64,000 nucleotides of DNA from assembly GCA_965215025.1 (NCBI GenBank), contig CBDCCV010000002.1, forward strand, positions 1,488,001 through 1,552,000. Reading direction: 5' to 3'. The notes under the pieces were generated by a model. That model did not search any database. It saw only the letters and a list, made by a program, of their open reading frames with translations, and was not told the origin of the DNA. Every line of letters begins with the position of its first letter. The stretch's first letter is position 1. The DNA comes from CBDCCV01 sp965215025. GTDB lineage: Bacteria; Bacteroidota; Rhodothermia; Rhodothermales; Salinibacteraceae. The translations under genes were made by a program, and so were the position numbers. Shown piece by piece: positions 51,044-58,838 of this stretch.

Positions 51044-52216
51044 TCATTCAGTGGGCGGAGGCGCGGCGAGGGCGCCCTCGTCTTCGGGGAAGAACGCGGC
51101 GCCGTCGAGGTAGCCGATGATGCCTTCTTCCAAAAACATCGCCAGGCGCTCGCGGTAGGCGCGCGTCTTGAGCTTGGCCTCCTCGGCGCGGTTCGAGAGC
51201 ACGGAGATCTCGGCCAGGACGCTCGGCGCCTCCGTGCCCAGGAGCACGACGAACGGGGCCGTCTTCACGCCCCAGTCGCTCACGTCTTTGTTGTCCTGGC
51301 GCATATTACGATACAAACTCTTCTGAATCGAGGTGGCCAGGCGCTTCGACTCTTGCAGGCGCATCGTCTGCCCCACGCGCTCCATCATGTCGCTAAACTC
51401 AGCCACGGTGTAGGCCGACTCCTGGTTCTCGCGCGCGGCCAGCTGGAGGCCCTCCTCGTCGCCCCGGCCAAAGTAGTACGTCTCGATGGAGGTCACCTTC
51501 TCCACCGGCAGCCAGTTCACGTGGATGGAGATGAAGAGGTCGGCCTCGTTCTCGTTGGCGAAGCGGACGCGCTCGCGCAGCGGCACGTGCTCGTCCCAGG
51601 CGCGCGTCATGAGGATGCGGTAGCCCTCGCGCTCTTCGAGTCGGCGGCGCAGGCGCCGCGCCACGTCGAGCGCCACGCGCTTCTCACGCAGCCCGCTCGG
51701 CCCGATGGCGCCCAGCTCCTCGCCGCCGTGCCCCGGATCGATCACGATGGTCCTGACCTGCAACCCAAAAAGGCTCGCCAGCGAGGCGCCCGCGCCCAGC
51801 GCACCTTGCGCCGAGGCAGAGGCGTCTTCGCCCGGCGCCCGCACCGGCCCCCGCGTGGAGGCAGGAGCCGCCTCACCGGAGGGCGGATCGAGCGAGGCGC
51901 CAGAGGACGCCGAGCGGGCAAGCACGGGCGGCCCGCCCGCCTGAAGCGTCGAGGCCGCGCGCGGCGTGCTGGGGAGCCAGCGGTAAGCCGCGCCCGCCAT
52001 CGCCAGGAGCACGAGCACCAGGAGCGCCGCCACGCCGCGCCGCCACCACGCCGTCGTGCCCGCGCTGCGGACCGCTAAGCGCCGCTCGGCCCTGCTCGGC
52101 GGCGCGGCCGTGCGCCGCTGCGGGCGGATGGGCACGCCGTTTTCGATGCCCAGGTTGTCCTCGTAGACGCCCTGGAGGATCGAGCGGCGCTCCGTATGGT
52201 CGTTGCCGTGCGGCAC
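51044..52216 (-). CDS. N-acetylmuramoyl-L-alanine amidase (Amidase_3), membrane-anchored
   Basis: The 390-residue protein starts at a GTG at 52216. It has a basic cytoplasmic tail (1-60), one membrane helix at about 61-78, an Ala/Ser/Pro-rich linker (80-150) and an Amidase_3 domain. Zinc ligands are H163 (DPGHGG), E178 (LREKR) and H232 (SIHVN); VLAEISVLSN holds the probable catalytic Glu. These enzymes cut the amide between muramic acid and the stem peptide, mostly during division. It is followed by the MamK-like gene and preceded by thyA on the same strand. Confidence 0.9.
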   Translation of the reverse strand: MPHGNDHTERRSILQGVYEDNLGIENGVPIRPQRRTAAPPSRAERRLAVRSAGTTAWWRRGVAALLVLVLLAMAGAAYRWLPSTPRAASTLQAGGPPVLARSASSGASLDPPSGEAAPASTRGPVRAPGEDASASAQGALGAGASLASLFGLQVRTIVIDPGHGGEELGAIGPSGLREKRVALDVARRLRRRLEEREGYRILMTRAWDEHVPLRERVRFANENEADLFISIHVNWLPVEKVTSIETYYFGRGDEEGLQLAARENQESAYTVAEFSDMMERVGQTMRLQESKRLATSIQKSLYRNMRQDNKDVSDWGVKTAPFVVLLGTEAPSVLAEISVLSNRAEEAKLKTRAYRERLAMFLEEGIIGYLDGAAFFPEDEGALAAPPPTE

Positions 52217-52268
52217 GGGGGCGGTCGGTCGGCTGTCGGTGGTGAGGCAGGGGCGCCGCGCAGAAAAG

Positions 52269-53048
52269 CTACACGGCCACGGGCGCTTTTATCGGCGGAT
52301 GGGGTTGGTAGTTCACAAAAGCGAAATCTTCGTAGGCGTAGTCGAAGATAGAGCCGGGTCGCCGCCGGATGTCAAGCTGCGGCAGCGGGCGCGGCGCCCG
52401 GCTAAGCTGCTCCTCCACCTGATCGAGGTGGTTGAGGTAGATGTGGCAGTCGCCGCCGGTCCAGACGAACTCGCCCACGCCCAGGCCCGCCTGCTCGGCC
52501 ATCATGTGCGTGAGCAAAGCGTACGAGGCGATGTTGAACGGCACGCCCAAAAACGAATCGGCCGAGCGCTGATACAGCTGGCAGGAGAGCTTCCCCTCGG
52601 CCACGTAGAACTGAAACAAGAGATGACACGGCGGAAGCGCCATCTCGGGCACCTCCGGCGGGTTCCACGCGCTCACGACGATGCGCCGGCTCTGGGGGTT
52701 CGTCCGGATCATCTCCACCGCCTGCGCGATCTGGTCCACGCCGCCGAAGTCGCGCCACTGCTTGCCGTAGACGGGGCCGAGGTCGCCCTTCTCGTCCGCC
52801 CACTCGTTCCAGATGGAGACGCCGCTTTCCTGGAGATAGCGCACGTTCGTATCCCCTTTGAGAAACCACAACAGCTCGTGGACAATCGAGCGCGTGTGCA
52901 ACCTCTTGGTGGTGACGAGCGGGAAACCCTCTTGCAAATCAAACCGCATCTGCTCGCCGAAGCGGCTGAGGGTGCCCGTGCCTGTGCGGTCGCCCTTGCG
53001 GGTGCCCTTTTCTACGATGCGCCGGAGGTAGTCGAGGTACGGCTGCAT
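52269..53048 (-). CDS. thyA: Thymidylate synthase
   Basis: The 259-residue protein (E. coli ThyA has 264) has the folate/dUMP site landmarks RTGTGTLSRFG (21-31), the catalytic C141 in LPPCHLLFQFYV, and LYQRSADSFLGVPFN. It methylates dUMP to dTMP with methylenetetrahydrofolate. It starts at the ATG at 53048, and its stop lies 52 bp before the amidase start. No dihydrofolate reductase gene is next to it. Confidence 0.96.
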   Translation of the reverse strand: MQPYLDYLRRIVEKGTRKGDRTGTGTLSRFGEQMRFDLQEGFPLVTTKRLHTRSIVHELLWFLKGDTNVRYLQESGVSIWNEWADEKGDLGPVYGKQWRDFGGVDQIAQAVEMIRTNPQSRRIVVSAWNPPEVPEMALPPCHLLFQFYVAEGKLSCQLYQRSADSFLGVPFNIASYALLTHMMAEQAGLGVGEFVWTGGDCHIYLNHLDQVEEQLSRAPRPLPQLDIRRRPGSIFDYAYEDFAFVNYQPHPPIKAPVAV

Positions 53049-53171
53049 GAGGCGTAGCAGAACTCGGAGGCAGAAGGGATCGAGCGGAGGAACGGCGCTG
53101 CACGCGAGGCCGTTTCGGCCACCAATCTACGAAACATCCGACGCAAGCGTAAACCGCGCCCCCGAACCATC

Positions 53172-53444
53172 ATGGTAGACCCGAACCTCCACCTCAAGCA
53201 GGCCGTCAACCACCTCGAGCGCGTCCTGGCCTACGCGCCCATGGTGGCCGAGGACGACGGCACCGCCGAGGTCCACCTCACCACCGAGGACTGGCACGTC
53301 GTCGCCGACGCGCTCTTCAAGATGAACACGCCCGCCAGCGCCCTCCCCGACGCCATCGAAGGCTACCGCCTCACCGACGAGAACCGCACCATCCAACTCG
53401 ACACCGAGGACCACGTGATCGACGTAAAGATGGTCACGGCCTGA
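53172..53444 (+). CDS. Small conserved-looking hypothetical protein
   Basis: The 90-residue acidic protein (MVDPNLHLKQAVNHLERV...) has no membrane segment or recognisable motif. A short helix and alternating strands near LTTEDWHVVADALF and YRLTDENRTIQLD suggest a small alpha/beta fold. High-GC codon use matches neighbours, and both edges fit between thyA and apaG with a 16-bp gap to the convergent apaG. These points support a real gene, but function is unknown. Confidence 0.6.
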   Translation: MVDPNLHLKQAVNHLERVLAYAPMVAEDDGTAEVHLTTEDWHVVADALFKMNTPASALPDAIEGYRLTDENRTIQLDTEDHVIDVKMVTA

Positions 53445-53460
53445 CGCGCCGCACGCCAGC

Positions 53461-53841
53461 CTAATTGGCGGCCACCAGGAGCGGGCACTGCGGGATGGCG
53501 ATGCGGAAGCGCGCCCCGCCGGAGCGCTGCATCAGGTAGGTGCCCTCCATCGTGGCCTCGAAGGCGCCGATCTCGCAGACGCTCTCGTACTCGTACGCCA
53601 TCCCCGGCGCGATGACCGGCTGCGCCCCGATGACGCCCTCGCCCTCCACGTCCTGAAACCGCCCCGTCGCCTCGCGGATCTGCCAGTGCCGCCTGAGCAG
53701 TTGCACGTCCTCGTAGCCGCCGTTCTCAATGCGCACGGCGTACCCAAACGCGAAGCGCTTCTCGAAGAAATTGGAGCGGTCGTCCAGGTACATCGGGCGG
53801 ACGATGACGGTGATGTCGTCCGTGGTAGCGGCAAAGACCAT
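53461..53841 (-). CDS. apaG: ApaG family protein
   Basis: The 126-residue protein starts at the ATG at 53841. It has YVRIENGG-type strand patterns (AVRIENGGYEDVQLLRRHW), DVEGEGVIGAQPVIAPG and FEATMEGTYLMQ, the conserved core of ApaG proteins (about 125 residues). ApaG adopts a fibronectin-III-like fold; a link to cobalt/magnesium resistance is reported but its activity is not settled. The open frame upstream of 53841 is rejected because the family starts near this Met. Confidence 0.92.
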   Translation of the reverse strand: MVFAATTDDITVIVRPMYLDDRSNFFEKRFAFGYAVRIENGGYEDVQLLRRHWQIREATGRFQDVEGEGVIGAQPVIAPGMAYEYESVCEIGAFEATMEGTYLMQRSGGARFRIAIPQCPLLVAAN

Positions 53842-53971
53842 GCGCAGAGAGGCCGAAATAGAAGCGAAACGGGGCGCCGTGAACGACCCGCGCAAATCGT
53901 TTGTTCTTGCCAGCGGCCTGAGTTATGACCCGCCGCTTCTGCCATCATCCATAACCCGAAACGCGCCTCTC

Positions 53972-54604
53972 ATGTCCGAGAAACTGCTCAGCGCTCCCCC
54001 CGTCTGCCTGCTCATCCTCGTCTTTACCGCGCTCAACCTCGGCGCGCCGGACGTGCGGGCGCAGGCGCCTTCCGCCGAGGCGCAGGTCGCGGCGGCCGTC
54101 GAGGCGGCGCCGGCGGCCTTGCGCGACAGCGCGCGCGTGCTCGGCTACCGCGGCGGCGCGCTCGTCCCCCTGCGCGAAGGTCAAGGCCCGCTCGTCTGCC
54201 TCGCCGATGACCCTTCTGACGAGCGCTTCCACGTGGCCTGCTACCACGAAACGCTCGAGCCGTTCATGGCGCGCGGGCGGGCGCTCCGGGCGCAAGGCCT
54301 CGGCCGCCAGGCCGCCGACAGCACGCGCCGCGCCGAGATCGAGAAGGGCGCCCTCGTCATGCCGGGCCACCCCGCCGCCCTCTACTCGCTCACCGGCCCT
54401 GACGGCACGGCCCGCCGTGACAGCCTTTCCGACGGCGACCTGCGCCGGCTGCACGTCATTTACACGCCGTACGCCACCGCCGCCTCTACCGGGCTGCCCA
54501 CGAGCGGGCAAACGGGCGAGCCGTGGATCATGGAGGGCGGACAGCCCTGGGCGCACGTCATGATCTTCCCGCCCCCCTCCGACTCGCTCGGCACCGAGGA
54601 GTAG
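53972..54604 (+). CDS. Secreted hypothetical protein
   Basis: The 210-residue protein starts at the ATG at 53972, with a clear signal peptide (about 1-31, ending PDVRAQA). The mature part has VCLADDPSDERFHVACYHETLEPFMARGRAL, ALVMPGHPAALYSLTG and WAHVMIFPPPS. The pattern of Cys, His and an ordered C-terminal domain suggests a periplasmic enzyme or binding protein, but I do not recognise the family. It is followed by a hairpin overlapping its stop codon. Confidence 0.7.
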   Translation: MSEKLLSAPPVCLLILVFTALNLGAPDVRAQAPSAEAQVAAAVEAAPAALRDSARVLGYRGGALVPLREGQGPLVCLADDPSDERFHVACYHETLEPFMARGRALRAQGLGRQAADSTRRAEIEKGALVMPGHPAALYSLTGPDGTARRDSLSDGDLRRLHVIYTPYATAASTGLPTSGQTGEPWIMEGGQPWAHVMIFPPPSDSLGTEE

Positions 54605-54629
54605 AGACGTATCGACGACACGTCTCTAC
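54601..54629 (+). repeat. GTA...TAC hairpin, member c
   Basis: The arms GTAGAGACGT and ACGTCTCTAC (10 bp) enclose a 9-nt loop. The first arm overlaps the TAG stop codon of the secreted hypothetical gene (54602-54604). It has the same frame (GTA at the start, TAC at the end) as the other members. Confidence 0.85.
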
Positions 54630-54845
54630 CGACGGCTGGGCTTCGTGCCAGCGTTTGAAACCCGTGCAGCCCTAACGCGGCGCCGTTCTGTGAAGGCCCA
54701 TCGAAAAGAGTGCGGCGGCTTGTTTTTGGGCAGCGCCGCCACACCTGAGCGCGCCGCGTGACGAACACCCGCACAGGCCTCGCGTTGCAGATGACGGTTT
54801 TACGACCCGCCGCTTCTTCTACCGTCACCGCCCGCTCTTTTTTGC

Positions 54846-56714
54846 ATGAGCACCTCCCCGGCCGACACGAAAACGCAGCCCCTGGCCGAGGCCACCATCC
54901 TCTTCGCTGGCGACTCGGGCGACGGGATGCAGCTTACCGGCTCGCAGTTCGCCCTGGCCACGGCCCGCGCCAAAAACGACCTCGCCACGCTGCCGGACTA
55001 CCCCGCCGAGATCCGCGCGCCCGCCGGCACGACGTACGGCGTCAGTGGCTTCCAGCTTCACTTCGGCTCGTCGAACATCCGCACGCCGGGCGACGCCGTG
55101 GACCTCCTTGTGGCCATGAACCCCGCCGCGCTCAAGGTCCACCTCGGGCGCGTGCGCGAGGGCGCCGCCGTCCTCGTCAACGCCGATGCGTTCAAAGCGC
55201 GCGACCTCGAGCTGGCCGGCTACGAGGCCAATCCGCTTGAGAGCGGCCTCCTCGACGGCTACCGCGTGATCGAGGTCCCGCTCACGCGCCTCACCCGCGA
55301 GGCGCTCCAGGACACGGACCTCGGCACGAAGGAGATCGACCGCTCGAAGAACATGCTGGCGCTCGGCTTGGCGCTCTGGCTCTACTCGCGCCCCATCGAG
55401 CCAGCCTTAGCGTGGATCGGGCAGAAGTTTGCCGAGCAGCCGAAGATCCGCGCGGCCAACGAGCTGGTCTTGAAGAAGGGCTACCACTACGGCGAGACGA
55501 CGGAAGAGCTGCCCGTGCGCTACGCCATCGAGCCGGCCCCGCTGGAGAAGGGTACCTACCGCGCCATCCGCGGCGCCGAGGCGCTCGCGCTTGGCCTCGT
55601 GGCCGCCGGCGAAAGGAGCGGCCTCTCCATCTTCTACGGCTCGTACCCGATCACGCCGGCCTCGGACATCCTCCACGCGCTCTCGCGCCACAAGAACTTC
55701 GGCGTGATGACGTTCCAGGCCGAGGACGAGATCGCCGCCGTCGGCTCCGCCCTGGGCGCTTCGTTTGGCGGCAACCTGGGCGTGACGGCCACGAGCGGCC
55801 CCGGCATGGCGCTCAAGACGGAAACCATCGGCCTGGCGCTGATGACCGAGCTTCCGCTCGTGGTGATCAACATGCAGCGCGGCGGCCCCTCGACGGGCCT
55901 CCCCACGAAGACGGAGCAGGGCGACCTCCTGCAAGCGCTCTACGGCCGCAACGGCGAGGCGCCCCTCCCGGTCATCGCCGCGAGCAGCCCCTCGGACTGC
56001 TTCGACACGGCGTACGAGGCCTGCCGGATCGCCGTCAAGTACATGACGCCCGTGATCCTCTTGGCCGACGGCTACCTCTCGAACGGCGCCGAGCCGTGGC
56101 GCATCCCCTCCGTTGCGGATCTGCCGCCGTTTAACGTCCGCTTCGCCCAGAAGCCGAACCACGGCACCAACGGCGAGGCGACGTTTCTCCCTTACGTCCG
56201 CGACCGGGAGACGCTGGCGCGGCCCTGGGCGCGGCCGGGCACGCCGGGCCTGGAGCATCGCCTGGGCGGCCTGGAGAAGGAGCACGAGACGGGCGACGTC
56301 TCCTACGATCCGAAGAACCACGAGCGCATGGTCAAGCTGCGCGCCGAAAAAATCGCGCGCGTGCAGGAGGACATCCCGCCGCTCCAGGTCAACGGCGCGG
56401 CGGAGGGCGACCTCCTCGTCGTCGGCTGGGGGTCCACGAAAGGCGCCATCGAGGAGGCGGTGGCGCGCGCGCAGGCACAGGGGCGGAGCGTGAGCAGCGT
56501 CCACCTGCGCCACCTCCATCCGCTGCCAGCCGATCTGAAGGCGGTCGTGAGCCGGTTCGAGCGCGTCCTCGTCCCGGAGATGAACAACGGGCAGCTCGTG
56601 CGGATTTTGCGCGAGCGGTTCCTGCGCGACTGCGCGCCGTTGAACAAGATCCAAGGCCAGCCCTTCACCCCCGCCGAGATCGAGGCGGGCATCGAGGACG
56701 CGCTGGACGTTTAA
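54846..56714 (+). CDS. korA: 2-oxoglutarate:ferredoxin oxidoreductase, alpha subunit (gamma-alpha fusion)
   Basis: The 622-residue protein has an N-terminal gamma domain (about 15-200, FAGDSGDGMQLTG, YPAEIRAPAGTTYGVSG). The alpha pyrimidine-binding domain follows (YGSYPITPASDILH, FQAEDEIAAVGSALGASF, TSGPGMALKTE), then a C-terminal domain (DLLVVGWGSTKGAIEEAV). It forms part of the ferredoxin-dependent 2-oxoacid oxidoreductase that makes or uses acyl-CoA with TPP and iron-sulfur clusters. The GTGLPTKTEQGD-like segment (STGLPTKTEQGD) and the gamma-alpha order fit the KorA group. korB follows after 121 bp. Confidence 0.92.
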   Translation: MSTSPADTKTQPLAEATILFAGDSGDGMQLTGSQFALATARAKNDLATLPDYPAEIRAPAGTTYGVSGFQLHFGSSNIRTPGDAVDLLVAMNPAALKVHLGRVREGAAVLVNADAFKARDLELAGYEANPLESGLLDGYRVIEVPLTRLTREALQDTDLGTKEIDRSKNMLALGLALWLYSRPIEPALAWIGQKFAEQPKIRAANELVLKKGYHYGETTEELPVRYAIEPAPLEKGTYRAIRGAEALALGLVAAGERSGLSIFYGSYPITPASDILHALSRHKNFGVMTFQAEDEIAAVGSALGASFGGNLGVTATSGPGMALKTETIGLALMTELPLVVINMQRGGPSTGLPTKTEQGDLLQALYGRNGEAPLPVIAASSPSDCFDTAYEACRIAVKYMTPVILLADGYLSNGAEPWRIPSVADLPPFNVRFAQKPNHGTNGEATFLPYVRDRETLARPWARPGTPGLEHRLGGLEKEHETGDVSYDPKNHERMVKLRAEKIARVQEDIPPLQVNGAAEGDLLVVGWGSTKGAIEEAVARAQAQGRSVSSVHLRHLHPLPADLKAVVSRFERVLVPEMNNGQLVRILRERFLRDCAPLNKIQGQPFTPAEIEAGIEDALDV

Positions 56715-56722
56715 CCTCCACC

Positions 56723-56750
56723 GTAGGGGCGTATTGCGATACGCCCCTAC
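56723..56750 (+). repeat. GTA...TAC hairpin, member d
   Basis: The 12-bp arms GTAGGGGCGTAT / ATACGCCCCTAC enclose a TGCG loop. The hairpin begins 9 nt after the korA stop codon and is one of two different family members in the korA-korB gap. Confidence 0.9.
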
Positions 56751-56779
56751 GCCGACCGCTGACCCCTGTCGCCGACCTC

Positions 56780-56807
56780 GTAGGGGCACGGCGCGCCGTG
56801 CCCCTAC
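56780..56807 (+). repeat. GTA...TAC palindrome, member e
   Basis: A perfect 28-nt palindrome with half-site GTAGGGGCACGGCG ends 28 nt before the korB start codon. It could hide or expose the korB leader, or protect the upstream mRNA end. Confidence 0.9.
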
Positions 56808-56835
56808 TGCAAGACAACGACCATTTTTATCCGAT

Positions 56836-58038
56836 ATGCCGAACGACGAGAAGCAGAACGACAAGCCGAAGGGCACCAAAAAGCCGAGCCTGCCCCCCGG
56901 CCTACAAAAGGCGAAGAAGCCCAAAACGAAAAAGCCGACGCTGCCGCCCAGCGCGTCGCCCGAGGGCACGCAGCCCGCCGGCAAGAAGGCGCCGACCCTG
57001 CCGCCCGGCTTCTCAGGCGACGGCGGCGGCAACGCGCAGACCAGCCTCACGCGCAAGGACTTCGCCTCGGACCAGGACGTGCGCTGGTGCCCCGGTTGCG
57101 GCGACTATGCCATCCTGGCCACCGTGCAACGCCTCCTCCCCAAGCTGGACGTGCCCAAAGAAGAGCACGTCTTCATCAGCGGGATCGGGTGCTCGGGGCG
57201 GTTCCCGTACTACATGGACACATACGGGATGCACTCGATCCACGGGCGCGCGCCGGCCATCGCCACGGGCCTCAAGGCGAGCCGGCCGGAGCTGAACGTG
57301 TGGATCGTCACCGGCGACGGCGACGCGCTCTCCATCGGCGGGAACCACCTCATCCACATCCTGAGGCGGAACGTGAACGTGCAGATGCTCCTCTTCAACA
57401 ACCAGATCTACGGCCTCACGAAGGGGCAGTACAGCCCGACCTCCGAGCGCGGGAAGATCACCAAAAGCTCGCCCTACGGCTCCATCGACGCGCCGTTCAA
57501 CCCCGTGGCCGTGGCCCTGGGCGCCGACGCCTCGTTCGTGGCCCGCTCAATGGACCGCGACCCGAAGCACCTCGGGAAAACGCTCGAGGCGGCGCACGCG
57601 CACAAGGGCGCGGCCTTTGTTGAGGTCTATCAGAACTGCAACATCTTTAACGACGGCGCTTTTTTCGAGTTTACGGAGAAGGCCACAAAGCCCGAGCGCG
57701 CGCTCTTCCTCGAAGACGGCCAGCCGATGACGTACGCCGGCGGCCGGATGGGCCTGCGCCTGGACGGCCTCAAGCTTCAAGCGGTTGACTTGGAAACAGG
57801 CGAGTGGTCCGCCGATGACTGCCTCGCGCACGACGCCTCGTCGCTCGAACTGGCGCAGCTTTTGAGCCGTCTTTTCTGGCAAGAAGATTTGCCGCGCCCC
57901 TTCGGCGTGATCTTCAAGGAAGAGCGCCCGACGTACGAGAACCTGCTCCACACGCAGATCGAGGGCATCACCGAGAAGAAGGGCGTGGGCGACCTCGAAG
58001 CGCTCCTCCACGCCGGCAGCACGTGGACGATTGGGTAG
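56836..58038 (+). CDS. korB: 2-oxoglutarate:ferredoxin oxidoreductase, beta subunit, with Lys/Pro-rich N-terminal extension
   Basis: The 400-residue protein starts at the ATG at 56836. Residues 1-75 are an unusual extension with three K-[AP]-x-L-P-P repeats (KKPSLPPG, KKPTLPPS, KAPTLPPG). The usual beta subunit then begins: WCPGCGDYAIL with C85/C88, GIGCSGR with C119, and the TPP motif GDGDALSIGGNH (160-171) to NNQIYGLTKGQ. Beta subunits normally start close to the CPGC motif, so the extension is extra and may be a flexible linker or interaction tail. It works with KorA in 2-oxoglutarate or related oxidation. Confidence 0.93.
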   Translation: MPNDEKQNDKPKGTKKPSLPPGLQKAKKPKTKKPTLPPSASPEGTQPAGKKAPTLPPGFSGDGGGNAQTSLTRKDFASDQDVRWCPGCGDYAILATVQRLLPKLDVPKEEHVFISGIGCSGRFPYYMDTYGMHSIHGRAPAIATGLKASRPELNVWIVTGDGDALSIGGNHLIHILRRNVNVQMLLFNNQIYGLTKGQYSPTSERGKITKSSPYGSIDAPFNPVAVALGADASFVARSMDRDPKHLGKTLEAAHAHKGAAFVEVYQNCNIFNDGAFFEFTEKATKPERALFLEDGQPMTYAGGRMGLRLDGLKLQAVDLETGEWSADDCLAHDASSLELAQLLSRLFWQEDLPRPFGVIFKEERPTYENLLHTQIEGITEKKGVGDLEALLHAGSTWTIG

Positions 58039-58167
58039 GCAGGCGGCTCCGGCGGCGTGTCTTGCTTTCGTTGGCGAGAAGTGCAATACTGAGGGCGTGC
58101 TCAGCGCCGGCTGCGCTTCACCCGCGTGGCGGCGCTTCTCGTTCTCGCTCTCTGCTCAAGTGCTGCC

Positions 58168-58605
58168 ATGATCCTCAACTTTCTCGACCGCTACCGCGAT
58201 CTCGGCCTGCTGCTGCTGCGCCTCGGCATCGGGTTCATGTTCGTCGTCTTCCACGGCTGGGGCAAGATCACGGGCGGGCCGGAGCGGTGGACGGAGCTGG
58301 GCGGCACGGTGGGCCTCATCGGCATCGACTTCCTACCGGCCTTTTGGGGGTTCATGGCGGCCCTGGCCGAGTTCGGCGGCGGGCTGCTGCTTATCCTGGG
58401 CTTCCTCTTCCGCCCAGCCCTCTTCCTGCTCATCTGCGTGATGGCAATGGCGGCCACGATGTACATCATCACGGGGAACGGCAGTCCCTATCACGCCATC
58501 GAACTGGGCATCGTCTTCGTCAGCCTCTTCCTCATCGGGCCGGGGCGGTACAGCCTGGACGAGCAGTTTGGCTCTTCGCGGCAGCGGCGCCGGCGCCGGT
58601 ACTGA
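58168..58605 (+). CDS. DoxX family membrane protein
   Basis: The 145-residue protein starts at the ATG at 58168 (MILNFLDRYRDLG); a GTG at 58126 would add 14 residues. It has four hydrophobic segments and the family features LLLLRLGIGFMFVVFHGWGKI, FLPAFWGFMAALAEFGGGLLL and a hydrophobic end before a short Arg-rich tail. DoxX-like proteins are small inner-membrane proteins linked to redox stress or quinone chemistry; the exact role is not known. It is followed by hairpin f and a terminator. Confidence 0.85.
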   Translation: MILNFLDRYRDLGLLLLRLGIGFMFVVFHGWGKITGGPERWTELGGTVGLIGIDFLPAFWGFMAALAEFGGGLLLILGFLFRPALFLLICVMAMAATMYIITGNGSPYHAIELGIVFVSLFLIGPGRYSLDEQFGSSRQRRRRRY

Positions 58606-58670
58606 GCCGCTGCGCGCTTCGGGCTTGACGGAACGTCCGCCAGAATCGCTCTCGCCCCCATCGACCCATT

Positions 58671-58698
58671 GTAAGGGCGTATTGCGATACGCCCTTAC
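58671..58698 (+). repeat. GTA...TAC hairpin, member f
   Basis: The 12-bp arms GTAAGGGCGTAT / ATACGCCCTTAC enclose a TGCG loop, 66 nt after the DoxX stop. Compared with member d, the G-to-A change in the left arm is matched by C-to-T in the right arm, a compensatory pair. Confidence 0.9.
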
Positions 58699-58750
58699 GG
58701 ACGTGATCCGGCGTTTCTGTTTAACCCTTGATTGCTATCCCATACAAGAG

Positions 58751-58786
58751 AGCCGGATCGCCCTTTTGCAGGCGGTCCGGCTTTTT
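58751..58786 (+). terminator. Rho-independent terminator
   Basis: The 12-bp stem AGCCGGATCGCC / GGCGGTCCGGCT (one G-U pair) with an 8-nt loop is followed by TTTTT. It should end the rightward korAB-DoxX transcript before the convergent OmpA-family gene (stop at 58839). Confidence 0.8.
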
Positions 58787-58838
58787 CCTCTTGGCAGCAC
58801 GTACGATGTGATGCGGGTGAGAGGCCGCGCGGGTGCTC

